64,000 nt of DNA from Cupriavidus pauculus. GTDB lineage: Bacteria; Pseudomonadota; Gammaproteobacteria; Burkholderiales; Burkholderiaceae. Below the pieces are notes generated by a model, which saw nothing but the letters and a program-made list of their open reading frames with translations, searched no databases and was not told the origin of the DNA. Shown piece by piece: positions 28,805-38,373 of the stretch. The DNA is taken from contig NZ_PJRP01000009.1 in assembly GCF_002858765.1 (NCBI RefSeq), positions 1 to 64,000 of the forward strand, read 5' to 3'. Within the stretch, counting starts at the first letter, position 1. The number at the start of each line of letters is the position of its first letter. A program made the translations under genes and the position numbers.

Positions 28805-29850
28805 CGGTGCATCCCCTCGAAATGGATGCGCGGATCCACCATGACGTAGCAGACATCCGAGATCAGGCGCGTCACCAGCCCGATCAGCGTGAACAGGTAC
28901 AGCGTGCCCAGCACCACCGGATAATCGCGGCGCAGCACGGCCTCATACGACAGCAGGCCCAGGCCGTCGAGCGAAAACAGCGTCTCGATCAGCAGCGAAC
29001 CCGTGAAGAACGCCCCGATGAAGGCGGCCGGGAAGCCCGTGACCAGCGGGATCAGGGCGTTGCGGAACACGTGCTTCCACAGCACGCGCCGCTCCGACAA
29101 ACCCTTGGCGCGGGCGGTCAGCACGTACTGCTTGCGGATTTCTTCCAGGAAGGCGTTCTTGGTCAGCATCGTCACCACCGCGAAGCTGCCCACCACGGAC
29201 GCCGTGATCGGCAGCACCAGGTGCCACAGATAGTCCATGACCTTGCCCATCAGCGACAGCTGGTCCCAGTCGTCGGAAGTCAGCCCGCGCAGCGGGAACC
29301 ACTGCACGAAGGTGCCGCCTCCGAACAGCACCAGCAGCAGCACGCCCAGCACGAAGCCAGGAATGGCATAGCCCACCAGCACGATCATGCTGCTGATGAC
29401 GTCGAATCGACTGCCCGCCCGGATCGCCTTGGAGATCCCGAGCGGCACCGATATCAGATAAGTCAGAAAGAATGTCCAGAGCCCCAGGCTGATCGACACG
29501 GGCATCTTCGACTTGACCAGCTCCCAGACGCTGCGGTGCTGGAAGTAGCTCTGGCCCAGATCGAACTGGGCAAACCGCTTGAGCATCATGAAATAGCGCT
29601 CCAGCGGCGGTTTGTCGAAGCCGTAGAGCGCCTGGATTTCCTTGATCTTGTCGGGGTCCACGCCGCGCCGGCCGCGGTATTCCGCGCCGCCGCCACTGGC
29701 TTCCCCACCGCCGCCCCGGCCCTTCATCTCGAGCATCATCTGCTCGACCGGGCCGCCGGGCACAAACTGGATCACGACAAAGGTAAGCGTCACCACCCCG
29801 ACCAGCGTCGGGATCATCAGCAGGATGCGCTTCAGCAGATAGGCAAGCAT
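28801..29850 (-). CDS. yejB: Peptide ABC transporter permease (YejB-type)
   Basis: 349 residues from ATG 29850 (MLAYLLKRILLMIPTLVGV), the usual first helix of DppB/YejB proteins. A Gly-rich insert (GRGGGGEASGGG) at about residues 50-61 is typical of YejB. The EAA loop YVLTARAKGLSERRVLWKH is present. The open frame extends to 30012 but overlaps yejA and is not expected to be translated. Confidence 0.92.
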   Translation of the reverse strand: MLAYLLKRILLMIPTLVGVVTLTFVVIQFVPGGPVEQMMLEMKGRGGGGEASGGGAEYRGRRGVDPDKIKEIQALYGFDKPPLERYFMMLKRFAQFDLGQSYFQHRSVWELVKSKMPVSISLGLWTFFLTYLISVPLGISKAIRAGSRFDVISSMIVLVGYAIPGFVLGVLLLVLFGGGTFVQWFPLRGLTSDDWDQLSLMGKVMDYLWHLVLPITASVVGSFAVVTMLTKNAFLEEIRKQYVLTARAKGLSERRVLWKHVFRNALIPLVTGFPAAFIGAFFTGSLLIETLFSLDGLGLLSYEAVLRRDYPVVLGTLYLFTLIGLVTRLISDVCYVMVDPRIHFEGMHR

Positions 29851-29884
29851 TGGCCGTCCGATTGGGGATGACTGGATGACTGAA

Positions 29885-31771
29885 TTACTGGGTCTTCGGC
29901 GCCAGGTCCTTGCGCCACCAGCTTGAAAGAATCCAGCCCTCCGCGGTGTAGTAGTACGGCAGGCGGGTCGGATACCCCAGTTCCCGGCGGTACGACACAC
30001 GGTGGAAAGCACTGTACCAGTTCGGCACGATGTAGTAGCCGTGCATCAGCACGCGGTCCAGCGCGCGCCCGGCGGTGATCAGTTCGTCGCGGGTTTCGGC
30101 GTGCAGCACGGCGTCCACGAGCTTGTCCACGGCCGGCGACTTCAGGCCGAACAGGTTGTCCGATCCGGGCATGGCGGCGGCCTCGGCCGCAAACCGGTCG
30201 CGCAGCTCGTTGCCGGGGCTCTGCGAATCCGGGAAGCGGATCGACACCATGTCGAAGTCGAAATCCTCCAGCCGCTTCTGGTACAGCGCGAAGTCGGTGG
30301 TGCGCTGGTGCACCTCGATGCCGAGCTTCTCCAGATTGCGCACGTAGGCCGTGATGACGCGGCTCATGGCACCGCCATCGTCGAGGAACTCGAACACCAT
30401 CGGCTCGCCCTTGGCGTTGCGCAGTGCGCCGTCGTCGTAGGTCCAGCCGGCCTGGGCCAGCAGGCGGCGCGCGTCGCGCAGGTTGTCACGCAGCGACCGG
30501 GGCGCCGCCGTGCTCGGCTGCACCACGTCTGCGCCAAACACTTCGGCCGGCAACTGGGCGCGCAGGGGCTCCAGCAGCTTCAGCTCCCCGGCGCCGGGCC
30601 GGCCGTCGAAGGTGGTGCTGGCGGCCAGTTCGCTGTTCGAGAACCAGCTATCGAGCCGCTTGTAGGCGCCATAGAACAACTGGCGATTCAGCCACTCGAA
30701 ATCGAGGGCCAGGATCAGGGCCTGACGCACGCGCACGTCCTGGAACATCGGCTTGCGCATGTTCATCACGAAGCCCTGCATGCCGGCGCCGTTGCGGTGC
30801 GGGAATTCGGTCTTGATCAGGTTGCCGTCGCGGAACTTGGTGCCAACGTAGCTCTTGGCCCAGTTCTTCGAGCGGTATTCGACGATGGCATCGAACTCGC
30901 CCGCCTTGAATGCCTCCAGCTTGGCGGTCTCGTCCTTGTAGAGCCGGTAGACCACGCGCCCGAAGTTGAACGTGCCGCGCCGCACGTTGAGGTTCTTGCC
31001 CCAGTAATTCGGATCTCGCTGGAATACGATGCCGCGACCGGCGTCGTAGCGCTCGATCTTGTACGGGCCGCTGGCAATCGGTTCCTCGAACGTCAGCTTC
31101 TCGAACGGCACCTTGGCCGTCCACTTCTTCGAGAACACGGGAAGCTGCCCGACGATCAGCGGCAATTCGGCGTTGCGCTGCTTGAAGTCAAAGCGGATCG
31201 AGCGTTCGCCGGTCACCACCACGGCCTTCACGTCGGTACACATGCTGCGGTAGCCCGGGCTGGCGGACTTGCTCATCAGCATGTCGTAGGAATACTTGAC
31301 GTCGGTGGCCAGCACCGGATCGCCATTGACGAAGCGGGCCTCGGGCCGGATATGGAACGTGACCGACAACTGGTCGGGGGCCACCGTCACGTCGTCGGCC
31401 AGCAGGCCGTAGGCGCTGGCCGTCTCGTCGGCGCTGCTGATCAGCAGCGTCTCGAACATCAGCGAGGTCAGGCCCGGCGCGGACGTGCCCTTCAGCGTGA
31501 ACGGATTGAATTTGTCGAAACTGGTACGGCGGTCGGGATTGGCCAGCGTCAGCGTGCCACCCTGCGGCGCATCGGGGTTGACATAGTCGAACTGGCCAAA
31601 ATTGGGCGGATACTTGAGATCGCCGTGGAGCGCGAAACCATGCGCGCCGTAGCCCAATGAGGGAAAACCCGCACCCAGCACGGTCAACAGTGCCAGCGCC
31701 CATTGCACTACCGCGCGTCGACGGAAGCACTGCCCTGCCGCCAGACGCGGCCAACGTGCATGAATCAGCAT
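29885..31771 (-). CDS. yejA: Peptide ABC transporter substrate-binding protein (YejA-type)
   Basis: 628 residues from ATG 31771 (MLIHARWPRL). A long twin-basic N-terminus and hydrophobic stretch give a Sec-type signal that ends near GYGAHG (about residue 45). The solute-binding family 5 domain follows, including NPDAPQGGTLTLANP, which is characteristic of YejA. First gene of the yejABEF operon. Divergent from fabI. An ATG at 31948 would lengthen the protein into the promoter and is rejected. Confidence 0.9.
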   Translation of the reverse strand: MLIHARWPRLAAGQCFRRRAVVQWALALLTVLGAGFPSLGYGAHGFALHGDLKYPPNFGQFDYVNPDAPQGGTLTLANPDRRTSFDKFNPFTLKGTSAPGLTSLMFETLLISSADETASAYGLLADDVTVAPDQLSVTFHIRPEARFVNGDPVLATDVKYSYDMLMSKSASPGYRSMCTDVKAVVVTGERSIRFDFKQRNAELPLIVGQLPVFSKKWTAKVPFEKLTFEEPIASGPYKIERYDAGRGIVFQRDPNYWGKNLNVRRGTFNFGRVVYRLYKDETAKLEAFKAGEFDAIVEYRSKNWAKSYVGTKFRDGNLIKTEFPHRNGAGMQGFVMNMRKPMFQDVRVRQALILALDFEWLNRQLFYGAYKRLDSWFSNSELAASTTFDGRPGAGELKLLEPLRAQLPAEVFGADVVQPSTAAPRSLRDNLRDARRLLAQAGWTYDDGALRNAKGEPMVFEFLDDGGAMSRVITAYVRNLEKLGIEVHQRTTDFALYQKRLEDFDFDMVSIRFPDSQSPGNELRDRFAAEAAAMPGSDNLFGLKSPAVDKLVDAVLHAETRDELITAGRALDRVLMHGYYIVPNWYSAFHRVSYRRELGYPTRLPYYYTAEGWILSSWWRKDLAPKTQ

Positions 31772-31986
31772 CCGGTTGCAGACCTCCACAATGCCCGAGA
31801 CGGCCCGACGGCTTGTGGCCGGGCGAAGTTGTGCGACAATTTTACATGCGTTCGGGTGGCGCCCAACCATCCGGACATTCCCTCTACGCGGCGCAACAAA
31901 CAGCGGGGATTTGCCTCCCTGCCATGCACCGGACACGGGCCAGTGCATGAAGCATGCCCGTCCCCCACAAACAATCTGGAGAATTT
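31772..31986. promoter_or_regulatory. Divergent promoter region of yejA and fabI
   Basis: 215 bp, less GC-rich near 31828-31846 (TTGTGCGACAATTTTACAT), where a fabI promoter is likely. No perfect -35/-10 pair could be fixed. Confidence 0.4.
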
Positions 31987-32769
31987 ATGGGATTTCTGGC
32001 AGGTAAGCGGATCCTGATTACGGGCTTGCTCTCGAACCGTTCCATCGCCTACGGCATTGCGTCGGCCTGCAAGCGCGAAGGCGCCGAGCTGGCCTTCACG
32101 TACGTGGGCGAGCGTTTCAAGGACCGCATCACGGACTTCGCCAAGGAATTCGGCTCCGACATGATCTACGAATGCGACGTCGGCAGCGATGAACAGATCG
32201 CCGCCACGTTCGCCGCTTTGGGGCAGCGCTGGGACAAATTCGACGGTCTGGTGCATTCGATCGGTTTTGCACCGCGCGAAGCCATCGCCGGCGACTTCCT
32301 GGACGGCCTGTCGCGCGAAGGCTTCCGCATTGCGCACGACATCTCGGCGTACAGCTTCCCGGCACTGGCCAAGGCCGCCCTGCCGCTGCTGAACGACAAG
32401 GCTTCGCTGCTGACGCTGACGTACCTGGGCGCCGAGCGCGTGGTGCCGAACTACAACACGATGGGCCTGGCCAAGGCGTCGCTGGAAGCCAGCGTGCGCT
32501 ACCTGGCATCGGCCGTGGGTCCGAAGGGCATTCGTGCCAACGGCATCTCCGCTGGCCCGATCAAGACGCTGGCCGCGTCGGGCATCAAGGACTTCGGCAA
32601 GCTGCTCAAGCACTTCGAGGACGTGGCCCCGATGCGCCGCAACGTGACGATCGAGGAAGTCGGCAACGTGGCCGCCTTCCTGCTGTCGGACCTGTCCAGC
32701 GGCGTGACCGGTGAAATCACGTACGTCGACGGCGGCTACAACATCGTCGGCACGGCCGTCGAAGAGTAA
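31987..32769 (+). CDS. fabI: Enoyl-ACP reductase (NADH)
   Basis: Last step of each fatty-acid elongation cycle and the target of triclosan in other bacteria. 260 residues from ATG 31987 after GGAGAATTT. SDR fold with the divergent FabI features: an NAD-binding start [18 protein letters not shown], and an active site with Tyr and Lys spaced Y-x6-K (YNTMGLAK). It has its own terminator. Confidence 0.97.
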   Translation: MGFLAGKRILITGLLSNRSIAYGIASACKREGAELAFTYVGERFKDRITDFAKEFGSDMIYECDVGSDEQIAATFAALGQRWDKFDGLVHSIGFAPREAIAGDFLDGLSREGFRIAHDISAYSFPALAKAALPLLNDKASLLTLTYLGAERVVPNYNTMGLAKASLEASVRYLASAVGPKGIRANGISAGPIKTLAASGIKDFGKLLKHFEDVAPMRRNVTIEEVGNVAAFLLSDLSSGVTGEITYVDGGYNIVGTAVEE

Positions 32770-32812
32770 GCGGCCAACGCCCCGCCACGCGGCAAGCCTC
32801 TCCGCCGCACCG

Positions 32813-32840
32813 AAAAGCGCCCTCTGGGGCGCTTTTTCTT
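32813..32840 (+). terminator. Terminator after fabI
   Basis: 10-bp stem (32813-32822 with 32827-32836) followed by a T-rich tail. It lies before the convergent LysR gene. Confidence 0.85.
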
Positions 32841-32855
32841 TTACCAGCCCCATCT

Positions 32856-33755
32856 TCACGTCCGCGCGACGGCCTCGATCACGGCCACCGCCCGTTCAGC
32901 CGCCGGCGACAGCGTCCGCTGCGCCAGCCGCACGATCGCAAACTGCATCGTGATTTCGGGCAACTCCGGAATATCCAGCGCCACGAGCCGCCCGGCCTCG
33001 ACCAGTTCCTCGCGCACGGCCCGCGCCGGGGCCAGCAGCAAGGCGTCGGCATGGCGCACCAGGTGCGTCAGCGCGCGGAAATCGTTGCTTTCCACCTGGA
33101 AGGGCAATTCCTCGCCCGGCTTGCAGCGCAGCAGCTTGCGCAGCCGTTCGTGGGTCTCGGGCGGGAATACCACCGAGACCAGCGCCGATTCGCGCAGCGT
33201 GGCCAGGCTCACGGGCCCGGCCGCCAGCGGATGCCCCACGCGGGCATAGACGCCGCCCGGCCCCGCCGGCAGTCGTGTCACCTCCAGTTCCGCAGCCGTG
33301 GGCACGGTGCTGTGCTCCACCACCACGAAATCCACCTGCTCGGCGTGCAAGGCATCGAGCAATGCGGCCGGATGGCTGACCTCGGTGGTGATGCGCAGCT
33401 TCGGCCATTGCCGGTGCAACTGGCTCAGCAGCTCCGGCAGCAGGATGGCCGCCGGAAACGCGCCCAGCCCAATCTGCACGCTGCCAATCTCGTGCTGGCG
33501 CACCAGCGCCAGATCGCGCGCCAGGCAGCCCGACTCGAAGAGAATGCGCCGGGCGCGCTCGGTCACCATGCGGCCCACCGTAGTCAGCGTCACGCCACGT
33601 GCGCCACGGTCGAACAACACCGCGCCGGCCTCTTCCTCCAGCGCCTGGATGCTGCGCGTCAGCGCCGGCTGGCTCAGATGCACGCGCCGCGCCGCCGCAG
33701 CCAGCGAGCCCTCTTCCGCCACCGCCACCAGATGTTCGAGCCGTTTCAGGTTCAT
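32856..33755 (-). CDS. LysR-family regulator, divergent from the alkylsulfatase (SdsB-like by position)
   Basis: 299 residues from ATG 33755 (MNLKRLEHLVAVAEEGS). N-terminal helix-turn-helix at about residues 18-40 (SLAAAARRVHLSQPALTRSIQ), then the effector domain. It is transcribed away from the sulfatase gene, as sdsB is from sdsA in Pseudomonas, so it probably activates that operon. An ATGC-N7-GCAT dyad (33758-33772, a T-N11-A site) touches its own start and would allow autoregulation. Confidence 0.88.
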   Translation of the reverse strand: MNLKRLEHLVAVAEEGSLAAAARRVHLSQPALTRSIQALEEEAGAVLFDRGARGVTLTTVGRMVTERARRILFESGCLARDLALVRQHEIGSVQIGLGAFPAAILLPELLSQLHRQWPKLRITTEVSHPAALLDALHAEQVDFVVVEHSTVPTAAELEVTRLPAGPGGVYARVGHPLAAGPVSLATLRESALVSVVFPPETHERLRKLLRCKPGEELPFQVESNDFRALTHLVRHADALLLAPARAVREELVEAGRLVALDIPELPEITMQFAIVRLAQRTLSPAAERAVAVIEAVART

Positions 33756-33757
33756 GT

Positions 33758-33772
33758 ATGCACCATACGCAT
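33758..33772. promoter_or_regulatory. Candidate LysR-type operator
   Basis: ATGC-N7-GCAT, a perfect short dyad of T-N11-A type in the 101-bp divergent intergenic region, 3 bp from the regulator start codon. Confidence 0.5.
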
Positions 33773-33856
33773 TACTGCGATACGAAATTTGCAATTGAAT
33801 TATAGGTGCGGCGCGCTTTCAATGGATGCCTTGCCCAACCGAGGAGTCGATTTCCC

Positions 33857-35848
33857 ATGCGCCTTGCCCGCACTGCCATGCTGGCCGCAGCCGTCCTGGC
33901 CCTGCCCGTCGCCCCGGCCGTATTGGCCGCACCGGTGGATCCGAATGCCGCCACGCCGCTGACCGAGCAATCGAACGCCGAATGGCTGCGTCGCCTGCCG
34001 TTTTCGGATCGCGCCGACTTCGAGGACGCCAAACGCGGGCTGGTTGCGCGCTTTCCCCAGTCGGCCATCAAGACGGCGGACGGCAAGGCGGCGTGGGATT
34101 TCAACGCCTACGCGTTCGAGTCGGCGGCGGACGCCCCCAAGACGGTCAACCCCAGCCTGTGGCGGCTGGCGCAGTTGAACAACGAAGCGGGCCTGTTCAA
34201 GGTCACGGACCGCGTGTACCAGGTGCGCGGTGCCGACATCGCCAACATGAACATCATCGAGGGCGACACCGGCCTGATCGTCATCGACACGCTGCTGACG
34301 GCCGAGACCGCCCGCGCCGCGCTGGATCTGTACTACGCCCACCGCCCCCGCAAGCCGGTGCTGGCCGTGATCTACACCCACAGCCACGTCGACCACTTCG
34401 GCGGCGTGCGCGGCATCGTCAACGAAGCCGATGTGAAGAGCGGCAAGGTGGATATCCTGGCGCCGAGCGGCTTCATGGACGAAGCGGTCAGCGAGAACGT
34501 ACTGGCCGGCAGCGCCATGAGCCGCCGCGCACAGTACATGTATGGCACACAGTTGCCGAAAAGCGCCACGGGCCAGGTCGATACCGGTCTGGGCAAAGCC
34601 ACGGCGCGCGGCACCATGACGCTGCTGGCGCCCACGTCGTCGATCACTAAGCCGATCGAGACGCGGCGCATCGATGGCGTCGACCTCGAATTCCAGCTGA
34701 CGCCCGGCACCGAGGCGCCGGCGGAAATGAACGTCTACCTGCCGCAGTTCCGCACGCTGTGCATCGCCGAAAACGCGGTGCGTACCCAGCACAACCTGCT
34801 GACGCTGCGCGGCGCGCAGGTGCGCGATGCCAAGGGCTGGTCGTACTTCCTGGGCCAGGCGCTGCTGCGCTACGGCGAGCGCACCGACATCCTGATCGGC
34901 CAGCATCACTGGCCCACCTGGGGCCGCGAGCGCATCGTCGAAATGCTATCCGACCAGCGCGACATGTACGCCTACCTGAACGACCAGGCGCTGCGCCTGA
35001 TGAACCAGGGCTACACGCCGCTGGACATCGCCGATCAGCTAAAAACCCTGCCGCAGCCGCTGGCCAGCAAATGGTATGCGCGCGACTACTACGGATCGGT
35101 CAGCCACAACGTTCGCGCGGTGTACCAGCGCTACCTGGGCTTCTATGACGGCAACCCGGCACACCTGAATCCGTTGCCGCCCGAGCAGGCCGCAAAGAAG
35201 ACCATCGAATGGATGGGTGGCCCGGACGCGGTGCTGGCCCGCCTGCGCGACGCCTACGCGCGTGGCGAGTACCGCTGGGTCAGCCAGATCGGCAATGAAC
35301 TGGTGTTTGCCGATCCGTCGAATGCCGCCGCCCGCGCGCTGCAGGCCGATGCACTGGAACAACTGGGCTACCAGAGCGAGAACGCCACCTGGCGCAATAT
35401 CTACCTGACCGGCGCCCAGGAATTGCGCGATGGCGTAGCCAAGCCGTCCAGCACGGGCACCAGTTCGTCGGACCTGGTCCGCGCGCTGAGTGTGCCGAAC
35501 TTCTTCGATTTCCTGGCGGTGCGACTGAACGCCGACAAGGCCGCCGGCAAGACCATGACGCTGAACTGGCAGTTCACCGACCTGAAGCAGCGCTATGCCA
35601 TGACGCTGCGCAACAGTGCGCTGACCTACGTGGCCGAAGCCCAGCACGCGCAGCCCACCGCCGCGGTCACGCTGACCAAGGCCACGCTGGACCAGATCAG
35701 CCTGAAACAGCTGACGCTGCCGCAGGCCATGCAGTCCGGCGCGGTCCGGATAGACGGTAATCCGCAAGCCGTGGCAGGCTTGTTCGGCATGCTCGACACG
35801 TTCGACCCGAACTTCAATATCGTGACGCCGCACGGCTTCCAGAAATAA
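33857..35848 (+). CDS. Alkyl sulfatase (SdsA1/BDS1-type metallo-beta-lactamase fold)
   Basis: Hydrolyses primary alkyl sulfates such as dodecyl sulfate to alcohol and sulfate. 663 residues from ATG 33857, preceded by GAGGAG. A signal peptide ends near VLAAPVD (about residue 28), so it is periplasmic. The dizinc motif THSHVDHFGG is at about residue 175. Further ligands are in IAENAVRTQHN and GQHHWPTWG. Then follow the dimerisation domain and a C-terminal SCP2-like lipid-binding domain (about 540-663), as in the Pseudomonas SdsA1 structure. Followed after 35 bp by a GMC dehydrogenase. Confidence 0.9.
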   Translation: MRLARTAMLAAAVLALPVAPAVLAAPVDPNAATPLTEQSNAEWLRRLPFSDRADFEDAKRGLVARFPQSAIKTADGKAAWDFNAYAFESAADAPKTVNPSLWRLAQLNNEAGLFKVTDRVYQVRGADIANMNIIEGDTGLIVIDTLLTAETARAALDLYYAHRPRKPVLAVIYTHSHVDHFGGVRGIVNEADVKSGKVDILAPSGFMDEAVSENVLAGSAMSRRAQYMYGTQLPKSATGQVDTGLGKATARGTMTLLAPTSSITKPIETRRIDGVDLEFQLTPGTEAPAEMNVYLPQFRTLCIAENAVRTQHNLLTLRGAQVRDAKGWSYFLGQALLRYGERTDILIGQHHWPTWGRERIVEMLSDQRDMYAYLNDQALRLMNQGYTPLDIADQLKTLPQPLASKWYARDYYGSVSHNVRAVYQRYLGFYDGNPAHLNPLPPEQAAKKTIEWMGGPDAVLARLRDAYARGEYRWVSQIGNELVFADPSNAAARALQADALEQLGYQSENATWRNIYLTGAQELRDGVAKPSSTGTSSSDLVRALSVPNFFDFLAVRLNADKAAGKTMTLNWQFTDLKQRYAMTLRNSALTYVAEAQHAQPTAAVTLTKATLDQISLKQLTLPQAMQSGAVRIDGNPQAVAGLFGMLDTFDPNFNIVTPHGFQK

Positions 35849-35883
35849 CACCCCACAAGAACAACGCCGAGGAGACACCATTC

Positions 35884-37533
35884 ATGGGCGACACCAGCTT
35901 CGACTACATCATCGTGGGCGCCGGCTCGGCCGGCTGTGCCCTGGCCGGACGGCTGGCGGACCAGCCAGGCGTGACCGTGGCCCTGCTCGAATCGGGGCCT
36001 GACGACCATCACCCCAGTGTCTGGACCCCGCTGGCCATCGCCAGGACGGTGCCCCACCCGGGGCCGCGCAACTACGGCTTCCGTACCGTACCGCAGGCCG
36101 GCCTGAACGGCCGCGAGTCGTACCAGCCGCGCGGGCGCGGGCTGGGCGGCAGTTCGTCGATCAACGCGATGCTCTACGTGCGCGGCCACTGCAGCGATTA
36201 CGACCGCTGGGCCGAACTGGGCTGCGAAGGCTGGGGCTACGACGCCGTGCTGCCCTACTTCCGACGCAGCGAGTGCAACCAGCGCAATGCCGGCCGCGAC
36301 GACGCCTGGCACGGCGGCAGCGGCCCGCTGCATGTCAGCGACCTGCGCACGCCGAATCCGTTCTCGCGCCGCTTCGTGCAGGCCGCGGCGCAAGCCGGCC
36401 TGCCGCTGAACCAGGATTTCAACGGTGCCGAACAGGAAGGCGTGGGGCTGTACCAGGCCACGCAGTTCAACGGCGAACGCTGGAACGCCGCGCGCGCCTA
36501 CCTGCATCGCGGCAACCGCGCCGACGCCGGCCACAACGGCGGCCGCCAGAACCTTTGCGTGATGACGGGGACGCAGGCGCTGCGCATCGTGTTCGAGGGC
36601 AAGCGCGCGGTGGGCGTGGAAGTGGCGCGCAACGGCCAGACGCAGACGCTGCGCGCGCGGCGCGAGGTAATCGTCAGCGGCGGCGCCTTCCATTCGCCGC
36701 AACTGCTGATGGCATCGGGCGTCGGCCCGGCCGATCACCTGCGCAGCGTGGGCGTGGCCGTGGTACACGACCTGCCCGGCGTGGGACAGAACCTGCAGGA
36801 CCATCTCGACGTCATCATCGGCAAGCCGGTCACGTCGTGGCACCTCTACGGCTATTCGCTGCGCGGCGTGGCGCGCATGGCCGGCGAGGTCATGCGCTAC
36901 CGCTGGCGGCGCACCGGGATGCTGGCGTCACCCGTGGCCGAGGCTGGCGCCTTCGTCCGCACCCGCCCCGGACTGGGCGCCCCCGACCTGCAACTGCATT
37001 TCGCGCCGGCGCTGCTGGGCAATTCCAACGTGCTGCGCCATGGCAGGCCCGGCCACGGCTATTCCTGCCATGCCTGCGTGCTGCGTCCCGAAAGCCGCGG
37101 CACGGTGGAACTGGCATCGGTCGACATGCGCGAAGCGCCAAGGATCGATCCCCGCTTCCTGTCGGCGTCGTCCGACCTGGACGGCATGGTGGCCGGCGTG
37201 AAGCTGATGCGGCGGATCTTCGCCCAGTCGGCCTTGGCGGACGCGGGCGGCAACGATCCGCTGGCCGCCCTGCTCGGGCCCGGCGAAGGCGACGATGCGG
37301 CGATCCGCGACTTCGTGCGCGCCCATGCCGACACCATCTACCACCCGGTGGGCACCTGCAAGATGGGGGTCGACGCGATGGCCGTGGTGGACCCGCAACT
37401 GCGGGTCCACGGCGTGGAACGCCTGCGCGTGGTGGACGCCTCGGTCATGCCCACGCTGATTGGCGGCAACACCAACGCGCCCACCATCATGATCGCCGAG
37501 CGCGCGGCCGACCTGGTACGCATGGCAGCCTGA
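35884..37533 (+). CDS. GMC-family FAD alcohol dehydrogenase
   Basis: 549 residues. The FAD-binding start IIVGAGSAGCALAGRL, the GMC signature GRGLGGSSSINAMLYVRG and the C-terminal catalytic region YHPVGTCKMG plus GNTNAPTIMIAERAADL are all intact. It resembles choline dehydrogenase and AlkJ-type long-chain alcohol dehydrogenases. The ribosome site GAGGAG and the short spacing place it in the sulfatase operon, where it would oxidise the alcohol released from alkyl sulfates. Substrate is inferred from context only. Confidence 0.88.
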   Translation: MGDTSFDYIIVGAGSAGCALAGRLADQPGVTVALLESGPDDHHPSVWTPLAIARTVPHPGPRNYGFRTVPQAGLNGRESYQPRGRGLGGSSSINAMLYVRGHCSDYDRWAELGCEGWGYDAVLPYFRRSECNQRNAGRDDAWHGGSGPLHVSDLRTPNPFSRRFVQAAAQAGLPLNQDFNGAEQEGVGLYQATQFNGERWNAARAYLHRGNRADAGHNGGRQNLCVMTGTQALRIVFEGKRAVGVEVARNGQTQTLRARREVIVSGGAFHSPQLLMASGVGPADHLRSVGVAVVHDLPGVGQNLQDHLDVIIGKPVTSWHLYGYSLRGVARMAGEVMRYRWRRTGMLASPVAEAGAFVRTRPGLGAPDLQLHFAPALLGNSNVLRHGRPGHGYSCHACVLRPESRGTVELASVDMREAPRIDPRFLSASSDLDGMVAGVKLMRRIFAQSALADAGGNDPLAALLGPGEGDDAAIRDFVRAHADTIYHPVGTCKMGVDAMAVVDPQLRVHGVERLRVVDASVMPTLIGGNTNAPTIMIAERAADLVRMAA

Positions 37534-37843
37534 GTCAGCACCCGCCGCAAACAAGGGGCGGCCCGAGCGGGCGGCCCCGATGTCACCGTATCGGCACCCC
37601 CTGCGCACAGCGCGACGGGGCCATGACGGGCCGATGCAGATTGGCGCTGTAGGCCATACCACCACTGGCAAGAAATGCGTCCACCCCCGGGGCGACGCCG
37701 ACGCACGTTGCGCGCCCATGCCTCGCCCCGCTCGCGCCCCATTCGTGCCAAGGCCGCGCCAATTCGTGCCAAAGCCGTGGCAAAGTCGGCGCCAGCACGG
37801 AAGGTGCGGGCGGCAACTGGACAGCGTCAGGCGGGAGACTCTC
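37534..37843. other. Intergenic region with a GC hairpin and a 21-bp tandem repeat
   Basis: A GC-rich inverted repeat at 37555-37577 follows the GMC gene without a T run. Two 21-bp units beginning ATTCGTGCCAA lie at 37741-37761 and 37762-37782 with about 18 identical positions. No gene was recognised. Confidence 0.5.
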
Positions 37844-38071
37844 ATGGCCACGCATAACGTACACGTCGTCCGAACCGAAAAGCACGGCTGGGCCGTGGAG
37901 GTGGAAGGCACCGACGGGGCCACGTCACACTATCCATCGCAGCAGGAGGCCATTGCCGCCGGCGCGGTAAAGGCCAGGCAGGACAAGGTCGAACTGGTCG
38001 TCCACGGCGAGGACGGCCAGGTGCAACGCACGGCATCGTTCGACCCTATCGTCGACGACATGCGCAAATAG
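37844..38071 (+). CDS. DUF2188 domain protein
   Basis: 75 residues from ATG 37844 (MATHNVHVVR) after GCGGGAG. The pattern HVVR...GWAVEVEG, a Gln/Glu-Ala repeat region (QQEAIAAGAVKA) and ELVVHGEDGQVQ is that of DUF2188, a small beta-rich domain of unknown function. An upstream in-frame ATG at 37580 reads through non-coding sequence. Confidence 0.85.
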   Translation: MATHNVHVVRTEKHGWAVEVEGTDGATSHYPSQQEAIAAGAVKARQDKVELVVHGEDGQVQRTASFDPIVDDMRK

Positions 38072-38108
38072 CCGCGCGGCCCGATCCACCGGCTGGCGGC
38101 CCGCCCGC

Positions 38109-38345
38109 CTACCGGGCGGGGTCGCCCTGGTGCGCAGCCACCGCTTCGGACACCTGCGTGAAGCCTTCGTAGTTCTGCTCCGGGATGCGCATCAGCGCGT
38201 TGATGATGTGGTCGTCCGCATGGTTGTCGCGGGCGGTGGAGATCAGCGCACCGCGCGTGGCGGGATAGTCGAGGCCCTTGAGCGCCTTTTGCAGTGCGGT
38301 CGGATCCGGGCTGCCGGAAGGGGCTTGCGGCTTGCTGTCGGCCAT
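38109..38345 (-). CDS. DUF2795 domain protein
   Basis: 78 residues from ATG 38345 (MADSKPQAPSG). A disordered start is followed by the DUF2795 pattern: LKGLDYPATRGALISTA, then HIINALMRIPEQNYEG and a final VSEA helix. Function unknown. It is convergent with the DUF2188 gene and lies 28 bp past the short-chain dehydrogenase, probably in one operon with it. Confidence 0.85.
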   Translation of the reverse strand: MADSKPQAPSGSPDPTALQKALKGLDYPATRGALISTARDNHADDHIINALMRIPEQNYEGFTQVSEAVAAHQGDPAR

Positions 38346-38373
38346 GGTTTTGCTCCTGTCGGTGACGCGCGCT

